Assembly (NCBI GenBank): GCA_964400515.1
Contig: CAYNTJ010000009.1
Location: 45,398-109,397, forward strand
DNA length: 64,000 nt
Origin: JAAYHV01 sp964400515
Lineage (GTDB): Bacteria; Bacillota; Clostridia; Peptostreptococcales; Anaerovoracaceae
Direction of reading: 5' to 3'
Each line of letters opens with the position of its first letter. The first letter of the stretch is position 1. The translations under genes and the position numbers were made by a program. Under the pieces are notes generated by a model that was not told the DNA's origin, searched no databases, and was given only the letters and a program-made list of their open reading frames with translations. Below, piece after piece: positions 43,431 through 52,300 of this stretch.

Positions 43431-45682
43431 ACAGATGCACCTCCTTCTATGGCGTTTACAATCTTTTCATAGCAGTTAAGAAGGAATGTTGCCTGTCTGT
43501 ATTCCCTGAATTCCTCATAGTCCGTAATACCAGCCTCAGCATAAGTGGTGAGGAGGCTGTTCACAACCTCGCGCTGTCCGTTCAGGAGACTCTGCCAGTA
43601 CAGAAGATACTTGGGACCAGTGCAAAGGTTTTTGCAGTTTACACAGTTGATCAGGCTGCTCCTGCTTGTACAGCCGCCATCAGCCAACTTTTTCAGGCAG
43701 AATCCAAACTCCACCCGCCGTTGTTCCAGTCGGAAATCCATATACAACAGCCTGCGTTCTTCCTCTGTGTACTCTGCAAGCTGTTCATCCGACAGCAGAA
43801 GATCGAATTTTTCACGGAAGAAGCTTGTATTAAGCTCAGCCAGTTTCATTTTCTGGACTTCGGCATAGTAATTTGAGGCAGTGTTTCTGCTAAGATGTCC
43901 GAGCCAGTATGCAAGCTCATCCACGGACGCTCCGTTTTCAATCAGGGTAACCGTTAGTGTTTTACGATGCTGCTTGCTGGAAAAATGCCATAGCCGGCCG
44001 TTTTCATCACGGATGTCATGTTTTTCAATGAGTCTGTTGATAACCCGCAGATAATTGCTCGTACTGATCATGCCTGCCCGAAAATTCGGCCGCTTGTTGA
44101 CAAACAAATAAGGCACGCCAAGTTCCTTTCGCCATTCTTTCGTCTTGTGAATCTGTCCGGAGATTTCGTCTGCCAATGCTTTCCGGATGAGAACTCTGTG
44201 ATAATCCTGCACACCGGCCTTCCGTCTGGCGGTCAGGGTTTTGTACTGCTTGTACTTAAGCTGGACAAAACCCTCATACTGTGACGCTTCCAGACAGTCC
44301 GACTCCAGAAAAAGCACCTCCTTCATACGCATACCTGTGGCAGAGAAAATCCGGTATAGCAGAACCTGCACCGGGTCAAGCTCATCCAGATGCGCATCGA
44401 TCTGCTCCGCGATAGCCTCTGGAATAACGGCGGTCCGCACCTTGTAGTCCTTTGCATTAGGGAATCGGTACCGGGAAAAGGGGTTGTCGTGTGGAACGGG
44501 GCTGCGCATGGCTTCATCCCGATGGTCGCTCATCAGATATTCCATGAGTACCGACAAAATGCTGAAAACCCGCATGATATTCGACACCGACTTTCCTCCG
44601 GCTGTCTGCCCGTATCGGCGTTCCATGCTCATATACAGCGACCGGGCATCGACATCATCCACATCCGCGAAAAAACGAATACTTGGATTGTTATCTGTGA
44701 GCAGATTGACTGCGTACACCAAGGTAGTAATGGTGCGGTCTTTGTCGGCGGTGATGCTGTAATATCTGTGTCTCATGTAATACTTGATTTCAAGCCGCAG
44801 GGAAGGTGAATGAATTCCTGTAAAGTCAATGGTTTCCCAATACAGGGACGGTCCGTGCCTATGGAACAGCGCCCACTTGTCACTGGCTGTAATAAGCTGC
44901 AAATGGTTTTCAGCAATGAATTTTTGGCACTGAGTTTCAAACTCGCGGCGAACTGCGGCAGCAACCAGTGTTACAAACCTTGGATGAAAACGCGGGCTAG
45001 AAATGGATGCGTCGCTGCCAAGAAGTTCAAGGTAGAAGCTTTGCTTGGTGATGAGCCTGCGTTGCTGCGTAAATCTTCCTGCAATGGTTTTAAGGTAACC
45101 TGTGATGGCAGCCTCCGGCAGAATGCAAAGGTATTGTGTCGTTCTCAGAGGCCCTATCCGTTCCCGGATGGAGGCAAGCGTTTCTTTTTTCAGAACCTCC
45201 TCCCTAATCTTGCCTACCCAGAAGGATGAGAAGCATTCCTCAAAGATATTCAAATAGATCTTGTTGTCACATGGAATGCCCCTCAAGATTACAAGTGGAC
45301 TGTCCGAATGTTCAACCAGCCTGTTTCGGAACATGAACTCAAAAACAGGAAACATGGCCGTTTTGTTGGAAATGAAGCATTTTCCGGCCTGTTCCCACTG
45401 CTCGACATACAGCTTTGAATAGTACTCAAACATTTTTAAAAATTGCGTTTGATACACCTCTATGCCGATTCGTGCCAGAATGTTATCCGTTAAAACGCAG
45501 GAGATTTCACGGAGCATTTGCGGGCAGCTTTTGTAGGCTTCATTCAGAAGCAGTTCCCGGTACCTTTTTATCTCCCTGCCCGTCAGCTCGTCATCAACGC
45601 ACTTTCGCCTTTGAAAACGCAGGACAGTCCCGTCTATGTCCCAAAAGGCGGTACAAGTCTTAATCTCAAGCAGTTTAATCAT
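43427..45682 (-). CDS. Tyrosine recombinase 2 of trio element 2 (TnpB-like)
   Basis: I start at 45682 (MIKLLEIKTCTAFW) behind AAAGGTGGTG, giving 751 residues; the open frame extends further upstream but overlaps the previous gene fully. It is about 145 residues longer at the N-terminus than the element 1 counterpart. Catalytic motifs: FSATGMRMKEVLFLESD (Arg), SSKQHRKTLTVTLIENG (Arg box), LAYWLGHLSRNTASNYYAEV (His, Tyr). CVNCKNLCTG is conserved. Confidence 0.88.
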   Translation of the reverse strand: MIKLLEIKTCTAFWDIDGTVLRFQRRKCVDDELTGREIKRYRELLLNEAYKSCPQMLREISCVLTDNILARIGIEVYQTQFLKMFEYYSKLYVEQWEQAGKCFISNKTAMFPVFEFMFRNRLVEHSDSPLVILRGIPCDNKIYLNIFEECFSSFWVGKIREEVLKKETLASIRERIGPLRTTQYLCILPEAAITGYLKTIAGRFTQQRRLITKQSFYLELLGSDASISSPRFHPRFVTLVAAAVRREFETQCQKFIAENHLQLITASDKWALFHRHGPSLYWETIDFTGIHSPSLRLEIKYYMRHRYYSITADKDRTITTLVYAVNLLTDNNPSIRFFADVDDVDARSLYMSMERRYGQTAGGKSVSNIMRVFSILSVLMEYLMSDHRDEAMRSPVPHDNPFSRYRFPNAKDYKVRTAVIPEAIAEQIDAHLDELDPVQVLLYRIFSATGMRMKEVLFLESDCLEASQYEGFVQLKYKQYKTLTARRKAGVQDYHRVLIRKALADEISGQIHKTKEWRKELGVPYLFVNKRPNFRAGMISTSNYLRVINRLIEKHDIRDENGRLWHFSSKQHRKTLTVTLIENGASVDELAYWLGHLSRNTASNYYAEVQKMKLAELNTSFFREKFDLLLSDEQLAEYTEEERRLLYMDFRLEQRRVEFGFCLKKLADGGCTSRSSLINCVNCKNLCTGPKYLLYWQSLLNGQREVVNSLLTTYAEAGITDYEEFREYRQATFLLNCYEKIVNAIEGGASV

Positions 45683-46841
45683 TGGCACCACCTTTCTTCC
45701 GGTGCAGCTTTTCCATAACCGCTTTGGCGATGACCTGATTGTTGTGGTTCCGGTAGTGGACGATGGACTCGGCGGACCGCCAGCCGAAGCTCTCCATAAT
45801 GACAGCATCGGTAATGCCGTCCTCCGGATGAAGCACCTGATGCTCCAGATATTCCATCACCTTTGTACTGCGACCGCTGTGCGTGCGTATTTTCTCAGGA
45901 CTAAGACCTGCCCTTTGGGCACATCTTTTTAGGATTGCATAGTAATTCCCGTAGCGTAGCGGCTTACCCTGTGCGTTATCCCGCTGTAGGTTAATAAAAA
46001 GAAAATCGCTGATGATACCGCTCTCGTTTTCCGCAATCATTCTCTCGGTCTGAATGTACCGGTTGAGCAGCTCGCAAAGCTCTGAAGGCAGTGCAACCAC
46101 TCTAAGGGGATTGTCACGACCCGTCCGGGCGCTTTGTTTTCCCTTGGAACGTGTAGGCCGGATGGTTTGTTCCACCGGATTATAGTACTGGAGCTGCATA
46201 CTCAGCACTTCATCAATCCGGAAGCCCTCCAGCGTTATACGGAATACCGCCTCGTCCCGCAGCGTTTCAAAATGGCTGCACAGCGCATCCTTTTCTGCAT
46301 CCGAATACCACTTGATATATTCCCGGCGAGACTTTTGCCGCGGCAGGCTGCTGTCAAGGATGTACTGGTAGTCGTAGGAATAAATTTGACCATACAGGAA
46401 GGATTTCCGAGCCCTGTATGTATCTGTTTTGGTTTGAAAGGTAATGTTGGTTTCATAATTGTTGGCAAGCCATTTGTACAGCTCCGTTATGGCTGTCAAG
46501 TACCTGCCGGCTGTGGCGCAGACGACCTCCGTTTCAAGGAATTTCAGCTTGAGTTCCTCAAGCCCTCCGTAAAGCAGATAGTGAATAAAGCTTTTCACAT
46601 ATCTGTTAGTGGCGGCATCGTACTCCACGCCGATACTATGGAGATAATTTAGGTATACCACCAACTTTTTGGCATACTCTTTTCCGGTATTGGCATTTTG
46701 AAGGCTCCTGCCCTCGATCCATTGGTTGATCTCAAACATGGGAATCTGATCGTCAGTGATCATATACCGGTAAAGCACCCCTCCAGATTGCGTTTCAAAG
46801 GCAAAGCGTACAAGCTTGAACCTTTTCTTATCATTTTTCAT
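45675..46841 (-). CDS. Tyrosine recombinase 1 of trio element 2 (TnpA-like)
   Basis: 388 residues. Catalytic motifs: LEGFRIDEVLSMQLQYYN (Arg), KIRTHSGRSTKVMEYLEH (His-x-x-Arg), FGWRSAESIVHYRNH (Tyr). It is clearly related to the element 1 protein (shared EGFRIDEVLSMQL and RTHSGRSTKVM) but well diverged, so the two elements are old relatives and not a recent duplication. Confidence 0.9.
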   Translation of the reverse strand: MKNDKKRFKLVRFAFETQSGGVLYRYMITDDQIPMFEINQWIEGRSLQNANTGKEYAKKLVVYLNYLHSIGVEYDAATNRYVKSFIHYLLYGGLEELKLKFLETEVVCATAGRYLTAITELYKWLANNYETNITFQTKTDTYRARKSFLYGQIYSYDYQYILDSSLPRQKSRREYIKWYSDAEKDALCSHFETLRDEAVFRITLEGFRIDEVLSMQLQYYNPVEQTIRPTRSKGKQSARTGRDNPLRVVALPSELCELLNRYIQTERMIAENESGIISDFLFINLQRDNAQGKPLRYGNYYAILKRCAQRAGLSPEKIRTHSGRSTKVMEYLEHQVLHPEDGITDAVIMESFGWRSAESIVHYRNHNNQVIAKAVMEKLHRKKGGAND

Positions 46842-46854
46842 GACATGACCCTTT

Positions 46855-46886
46855 CTGACCAGGCGGATTGTTTTATGCCTGGTCAG
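46855..46886. promoter_or_regulatory. Inverted repeat ahead of trio 2 recombinases
   Basis: CTGACCAGGC (46855-46864) and GCCTGGTCAG (46877-46886) are a perfect 10-bp pair. It lies 14 bases upstream of the first recombinase start, where the ribosome site would be, so it could block translation, end transcription from the pilin gene or bind a regulator. Confidence 0.6.
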
Positions 46887-46931
46887 AAAAAGTATACCAT
46901 GCCCTGTGTTTTCACAATAAAAAGGATGCTC

Positions 46932-47162
46932 TTAACCGCTATAGTTGAACATGTCCTGAATACGGTCTTGTAATTGGGGCATGATCGACTCACCGAACAA
47001 TGTATACAGTCCAGCAAGGAGAAGGGCACCGATCACAACCGATATTAAAATCTTCACGGCGGTATCAATGAAGCCTTCCCCGCATTGACTGGACAGTATC
47101 TGCTGGCTCCTCAATGCAAACTCAACAGACTTTGCTTTGAAGAAATGAATAAGTTTTTTCAT
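46932..47162 (-). CDS. Flp-like pilin (DUF6133-type), intact
   Basis: 76 residues: a basic N-terminus, CGEGFIDTAVKIL, a membrane helix (VVIGALLLAGLYTLFG) and the conserved end MPQLQDRIQDMFNYSG. It would be processed by the prepilin peptidase and form the pilus or a channel filament. It lies between the right-edge box of trio element 2 and its recombinases, so it may be carried by the element. It differs clearly in sequence from the broken neighbour. Confidence 0.8.
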   Translation of the reverse strand: MKKLIHFFKAKSVEFALRSQQILSSQCGEGFIDTAVKILISVVIGALLLAGLYTLFGESIMPQLQDRIQDMFNYSG

Positions 47163-47222
47163 TATGATCTTCCTTTCATCTAAAAAGTTCTCATTTGGTT
47201 CCTCCCTGAACTATGGAGGCGT

Positions 47223-47480
47223 TTAAGCGTAGCACTTTCTATCGTGTTTATACCGTGAAGAAAACAGGATCGTTTCACCAAATAAAGCATAGAGTCCGGC
47301 CAGAATAAGGGCGCCGATCACGACGGCCATTAAAATTTTAATGGCCGTATCCACAAAGCCCTCCCCACGCTGGGAACAGAGCAGGGTCTTTGCCGTCATA
47401 TACTTCATGGTCAGATGATCACGGATTTTGACCGCCATGTTGGACAGGTTTCTCTTGATCTTGTTCAGGAATTTCTTCAT
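47223..47480 (-). pseudogene. Flp-like pilin gene disrupted by trio element 2
   Basis: The N-terminal part is normal: basic start, RGEGFVDTAIKILM, membrane helix through LAGLYALFGETIL. It then reads FSSRYKHDRKCYA, encoded by the trio element end including its terminal box. The natural end (VLPTLKQRITDMFNYGK) lies at 41268-41321. The altered protein keeps its membrane helix but loses the conserved C-terminus, so it may or may not assemble. Confidence 0.8.
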
Positions 47481-47530
47481 TTTAATTTACCTCCGATATT
47501 TTTGTTGTTGTGTGACAAGGATGGCAGGAC

Positions 47531-47947
47531 CTACAGTCCCGCCATCTGCATGCCGGAGCGCTGCTCCGGCGTTTGTTCAAAAGGGGATGCTTCCGCCTTC
47601 TGCTGGTTCTGTGCCTGGCTCTGCGTCAGAGCCTGATGGTAAGCGTCAATGACGGCGTTGTTGAGTTGCTCCCGGAATTCCTTAGTTACCGGGAAGCAGA
47701 TGTCCTTGTACTCGCCGTTGCCGGCTTTGTAGCTGGGCATGGCGACGAACAGCCCCTTTGTGCTGTCCATCACCTTCACATTGCGGATAGCGAAGCAGTC
47801 ATTCAGGTTAATGGATGCGTATGCGCGGATGTTTCCTTCCGGCCGGATGGAGCTGATTTTCACATCCACCTTCATAGGCAGGGGCTGTTCCGCGACGGTC
47901 TGCGCATCCTGCTGGGAAGCCTTGGGTGCTGCCTGGGTTTTGCTCAT
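47531..47947 (-). CDS. spoVG: SpoVG-family protein
   Basis: 138 residues. Residues 25-108 form a SpoVG domain (VDVKISSIRPEGNIRAYASI, CFAIRNVKVMDSTKGLFVAMPS). SpoVG proteins bind RNA and affect sporulation, division and virulence genes; copies on mobile elements are widespread but of unclear use. Unlike cellular SpoVG it has an N-terminal extension and a Gln-rich tail ending TPEQRSGMQMAGL, a shared-tail variant. A weak hairpin with six T (about 47978-47996) precedes it. Confidence 0.88.
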   Translation of the reverse strand: MSKTQAAPKASQQDAQTVAEQPLPMKVDVKISSIRPEGNIRAYASINLNDCFAIRNVKVMDSTKGLFVAMPSYKAGNGEYKDICFPVTKEFREQLNNAVIDAYHQALTQSQAQNQQKAEASPFEQTPEQRSGMQMAGL

Positions 47948-48010
47948 GGTCGATTCCTCCTTTTACAATTTTGAGATCAAAAAAGCAGCCTTACGGCTAC
48001 GGTCATGGGG

Positions 48011-48577
48011 TTACATACTCATCTGCGGGCCTTGCTCCAGCTCCTGTCCCGATTCCTGAAACGGTATCTCCCGGAAGCCGAAGCGGTCGACATAGTGGAA
48101 AGAGCTGCCCGATTCATCGTACAGCTCCACGACGTCCGACATGGAGAGGCTATGCCCTTCGTAGCCGGGCGGGTGGTCCAGGTTGAATTTGGCATAGAGT
48201 TCCTCCAGATCGTTGGTTTCCACCTCGCCGTCATATACCACTTGGTAATTGACAGGGTCCGGCTCCCCAAAGCGCTCCGTGAGTTCGTCGTATCCGATGA
48301 ATTTCATCATGATATCGGCATCGGGCTTCAACTGATGCACCCTGCATTTCTTCAGCACCTGCAAGTTGCCCTCCGGGTCGAGCTTACCCGCCGCCAGACG
48401 GTCAAAAGTACCGGGCATCCACTCGATGTCAAGCCCTTTGGTGTTTGAGAGATAGGATTTCAGCTCATCGTTTTCAAACATCGGGTCCACTATGGCCGTA
48501 TCCCGTTTGGTGTCAAGATAGCCCGCCGTATTGCCATAGTAGAGAATGCGGTTGTTTTTGATTTGGATTCCGTTCAT
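48011..48577 (-). CDS. YodL-domain protein
   Basis: 188 residues. The C-terminal half (about 100-172) matches the YodL domain: VNYQVVYDGEVETNDLEELY and HSLSMSDVVELYDESGSSF followed by YVDRFGFREI. YodL-like proteins of conjugative elements often accompany antirestriction genes. The N-terminal half binds no motif I know. The C-terminus QELEQGPQMSM is a strong shared tail. It sits 17 bases after the gene at 48594. Confidence 0.8.
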   Translation of the reverse strand: MNGIQIKNNRILYYGNTAGYLDTKRDTAIVDPMFENDELKSYLSNTKGLDIEWMPGTFDRLAAGKLDPEGNLQVLKKCRVHQLKPDADIMMKFIGYDELTERFGEPDPVNYQVVYDGEVETNDLEELYAKFNLDHPPGYEGHSLSMSDVVELYDESGSSFHYVDRFGFREIPFQESGQELEQGPQMSM

Positions 48578-48593
48578 ATAGCACCTCCTTGCG

Positions 48594-49322
48594 TCACATT
48601 CCTCCCATTGTCTGCTCCATACCGGATTCCTGGAATGCAGACTCCTGAGAAGTCCATCCGGTCATGGATTTGATGACCATGGCTTCCTCCTGCAGTTTAG
48701 AAACTCCCAGCTTTTCGTTGTTGTAATCGGCCAGCTCTCGGTTCTTTACCGGATCGCCGGTATCCCAATCCGATTTGTAGTAGCCGGTTTCGCCATGCTT
48801 GATGCAGATCAGGCTCCCATCACTGGACAGGGTGGAAAAGCACATTTCCGGTAAATCCTGTTCTGTATCCAGGAGCTTTTGAAGCTTGTTCATATCCTGC
48901 TGACGCTTGTCGTAGATATATAGATAGGCATTGTAATCGCCCTGGATCGGCGTACACCGCAGGCAATAACGGTAATGCTCGCTTTCGGCAACAAACCCGT
49001 AGCTTCCTCTGGAGCCGTCACCCAGCTTGCCGTCACCATGGCCGCAGCAATATTCTGACATTGCCGAAAGATCTCTCAATGGTCCGGTTTTGCGGAGCTC
49101 ATCCACGAAGGACTGAAGCTCCGACTTGAATTCCGGTGTATTCAGCGCGTCTTCGTTGTGCGGCCACCAGGTTGACCAGAACTCCCTGCTGTCATGCCCA
49201 AAGTCCACGCGCATATGTCCGACCGTGCCAAGCTCAGCATCTTTCGCATCCTGAGAATAGAACAGCCCCGCTTCCTCAATCGAAGCGGGGCGCAGACAAA
49301 GCCTCCGGTTTTCAGCGCTCAT
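48594..49322 (-). CDS. Uncharacterised ICE protein
   Basis: 242 residues behind AAAGGAGG. It has a Cys-containing central part (YCCGHGDGKLGDGSRGSYGF) and a C-terminal module (HGETGYYKSDWDTGD; NEKLGVSKLQEEAMVIKSM) that I associate with many small proteins of clostridial ICEs. The C-terminus reads ESGMEQTMGGM, in line with the shared tail. A 10-bp hairpin at 49265-49291 lies inside the coding part near the start. Function unknown. Confidence 0.7.
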   Translation of the reverse strand: MSAENRRLCLRPASIEEAGLFYSQDAKDAELGTVGHMRVDFGHDSREFWSTWWPHNEDALNTPEFKSELQSFVDELRKTGPLRDLSAMSEYCCGHGDGKLGDGSRGSYGFVAESEHYRYCLRCTPIQGDYNAYLYIYDKRQQDMNKLQKLLDTEQDLPEMCFSTLSSDGSLICIKHGETGYYKSDWDTGDPVKNRELADYNNEKLGVSKLQEEAMVIKSMTGWTSQESAFQESGMEQTMGGM

Positions 49323-49363
49323 TGGTGATTCCTCCTTTTCTGTTTTCCGTAAATTCCGCCGAG

Positions 49364-52300
49364 TTACTGGAAATTGAACGTAACGGAATAGGTGATGTTT
49401 GACTTGTTATACATGCACGTATGGTTCGTGTAGTAGTAGAACTCCAGCTGGCTGTAGATTCCGGCCGCTAGAGTACGGCTGAAGGTGATGCCGTTGGTGG
49501 TGGTCTGGTAGTCCAGTTGGTCCCACTGCCCGGTCAGGACGTTGTACCCGCGGACGCGGCCGTAATCCTGACCGCTGTGCCCGTCAACCGGCGGCACTGT
49601 AAAGGTATAGCTGGTGATGGTCGCTCCTGCGATGCCTTGCTCCAGGATGACCGATTCCGGTCCGGTCAGCGTCATGCCGCCTCCATGGTTGGGGTCAGCA
49701 ACGAAGAACACAATAGCCGCCCAGGGTGATTCAGCTCCGGTGGAGTCCACCGCCTTGACGCGCACCACATTCTTGCCTAATGGATAGGCGGTACTGGTCT
49801 GTGCCGGCCTGCCCTCCCACACATAGGTGATGGCGTCGCCGTCCGGGTCGGTGCTGCTTGCCGTGATAGTGATTGCTACGCCGGGAGCTATACTGTTGCC
49901 ATCCGGCGTTCGGGTAATGACGGGTGTGGTCGGCGCCGAGTTGGTCACGGTGAAGGAGATGGCAGTCCAGTCGGAATAAAGCCCCCAGGCATCCTTTGCC
50001 CGGACATAGACTGTATGGTTGCCCACAGCATAGTAGCTGTCGGAGGTGTTTCCGGAGTATTCCAGGGTAACGGAATCCCCGTCCGGGTCGGAAGCGTAGG
50101 CATAGAGGTTGACCAGGAGATTACCATCCTTGGCTGTTCTGGTTACCGAGGCGCTTCCTGAAGGCTTGTTTGGCGCGCTGTTGGTGATGGTGATGCCCTG
50201 CGAGTAGCTGAAGGTTCTGCCTGCGCTGTCAGTGGTGCCGGCCGTCAGGACATAGCTTCCTGTGGCGCTGATGGCAATGGTGCCGCCGCTGTTTGACAGA
50301 CTTCCTGTGTAACTGGCCGTGCTGCCGTCCCTGATCAGCGACCAGTTGAGGGTTCTGCCCTCCAGCCCGGAGGTCGACGGTAACGACACTCTGAATCCGG
50401 AACCGATATGTGCAGAGGAAGGAACCGTAAACGCAAAGCTGGCGATGGGCTTGATTGTTCCGGCATTGGAGGTAAAGGTGAATTTTCGCCCGTTGGTGTC
50501 GGTGACTACTGCCTGCAGCTTCACGGAAATGGTTTTATCCGTATTGAACCGTAGGGTGCCGCCACTCATTCCAAGGGTTCCGGTGGCATAATCCGTGTAG
50601 GGCTTAAAAGCACCCCCATCGACGGAAAGGTACCAGTCTGCCGTGACTCCGCTCAGCTCGGTACCGGAGGCAGTAACTGCCAAGGATTCGCCGCTGTAGG
50701 TCAGCGACGGGATGCTGATGCTCATAGTCGGGATGGGGGATATTGTGAAGCTCCGGCTTCTCGTAAACGTGCGGCCGGTGGGGTCCGTCATGGTCAGGAT
50801 AAGTTCATACTGCCCCTTCGTGGGGAAGGTGATCGATCCGCCATCCTTGGTCAATGTCCCGGTCGCATAGGCTGAATACGGCTTTGCTTCGCCATTGCCC
50901 TGAATGATCGTCCAGTCTGCGGTGAGGTTATCCAGATCGGTACCGCTGACGCTGACAGTCCCGGCTTCCCCAGCGTACCAGGGCTGCGGGATGCTGATGC
51001 TCATGGTCGGGATGGGATACACCGTGAGGCTCCGGCTTTCCGTGAAGGAGCGGCCGTTGGTATCCGTCATCGTGAGGATAAGTTCATACTGCCCCTTTGC
51101 CGGGAAGGTGATCGTGCCGCCCTCCTTGGTCAAAGTGCCTGCAGCGTAAGTGGAATAAGGCTTTGTATCTCCATTTCCTTGCTTAATAGTCCATCCCTCG
51201 GTGAGGTTTTCCAGATCGGTTCCGCTGATGCTGACCGTTCCTGCTTCGCCGGCATGCCAGGTCTGCGGGAGGCTGATTGACATCGTTGGGATGGGAAAGA
51301 CGATAAAGCTCTGGCTTCGTACAAAGGTGCGGCCGGTGGGGTCTGTCATTGTGAGAATCAGCGTGTATTGTCCTTTTGTCGGGAAGGTTATAGTCCCGCC
51401 TGTTTTCGTCAGGGTTCCGGAGGCATAAATGTTATAGGGCTGTGTACCGCCGTCGCCCTGAATGACCGTCCAGTCTGCGGTGAGGTTATCCAGATCGGTA
51501 CCGCTGACGCTGACCGTTCCTGCTTCTCCGACATACCAGGTCTGCGGGAAATTCAGCAGAACGGACGGGATGGGATAGACTGTGGTGGAGGAGCTGTAAG
51601 AGAACACCCGGCCCAGGGCGTCCGTCATGGAGGCCGTCAGGGTGTATTCTCCAACATCCTTGAACTGGATTTTGCCGCCGTAAGCGTTCAGGCTGCCCTC
51701 CAGCGCGTCGGTGAGCTCTGCCGGCTTGCCATCCTTTGTGAGCGTCCATTCCACCGGTAGCACGTTGTTGTTGCCGCGGGTCCGAAGGTCAACGGTGCGG
51801 TCGGTATGCGTCGATGCCGGCAGCTCGAAGGAAATATTCAGAACCGGCAGGACTTCGATCTTACCGCCATCCTCATAGAGGAACACACGCCCGGTTTCAT
51901 CGGTGATCCTTGCAATGAGCTCATAGGTTCCGGCGTGTTTAAAGCGGATGGTTCCGCCGTTGTTGTCCAGAGTCCCGTTGATGTAGGTCGCAAGATCCTG
52001 GAATCCGAAGCCGTTCTCCAACAGCCATTCCACTTTTAAGTTCCCTAATTCCAAGGTTTCTGGAATCACAGAAACAGCGGTATCGGTGTGGGCGGTTTGC
52101 GGCAGCTTGTAAGTGATGCTGGGTACAGGATAGACCTTGATGGGTGCGGTATAGCTGTAGGTTCTGCCTGCAGGGTCGGCAAAGGCGGCTTTCAGCACAT
52201 ATTCGCCCTTTTCCTTAAGCCTGATGGTGCTGTTTGTATCCGTGAGCGTTCCTTCGATGCAGTCGGCAACAGGTACGGCTTCGCCGTCTTTTGCCAGCGA

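Larger units (their letters stand above)
41322..47264 (-). mobile_element. Recombinase-trio (Tn554/RIT-like) element 2
   Basis: Three tyrosine recombinase genes and a DUF6262-like gene lie in the same order as in element 1. The element splits a pilin gene. The left edge has an ACACGATTAAA box at 41341-41351, the right edge the CTTTCTATCGTGT box at 47235-47247. The exact exchange point is unclear within a few bases because both sides read CTG. An intact pilin gene (46932-47162) lies within these limits, upstream of the recombinases. Confidence 0.75.

Noticed and set aside
49265..49291. Perfect 10-bp hairpin GCCCCGCTTC/GAAGCGGGGC
   Set aside because: It lies within the coding part of the 48594-49322 gene without a T-run; probably a coincidence or a local mRNA structure.
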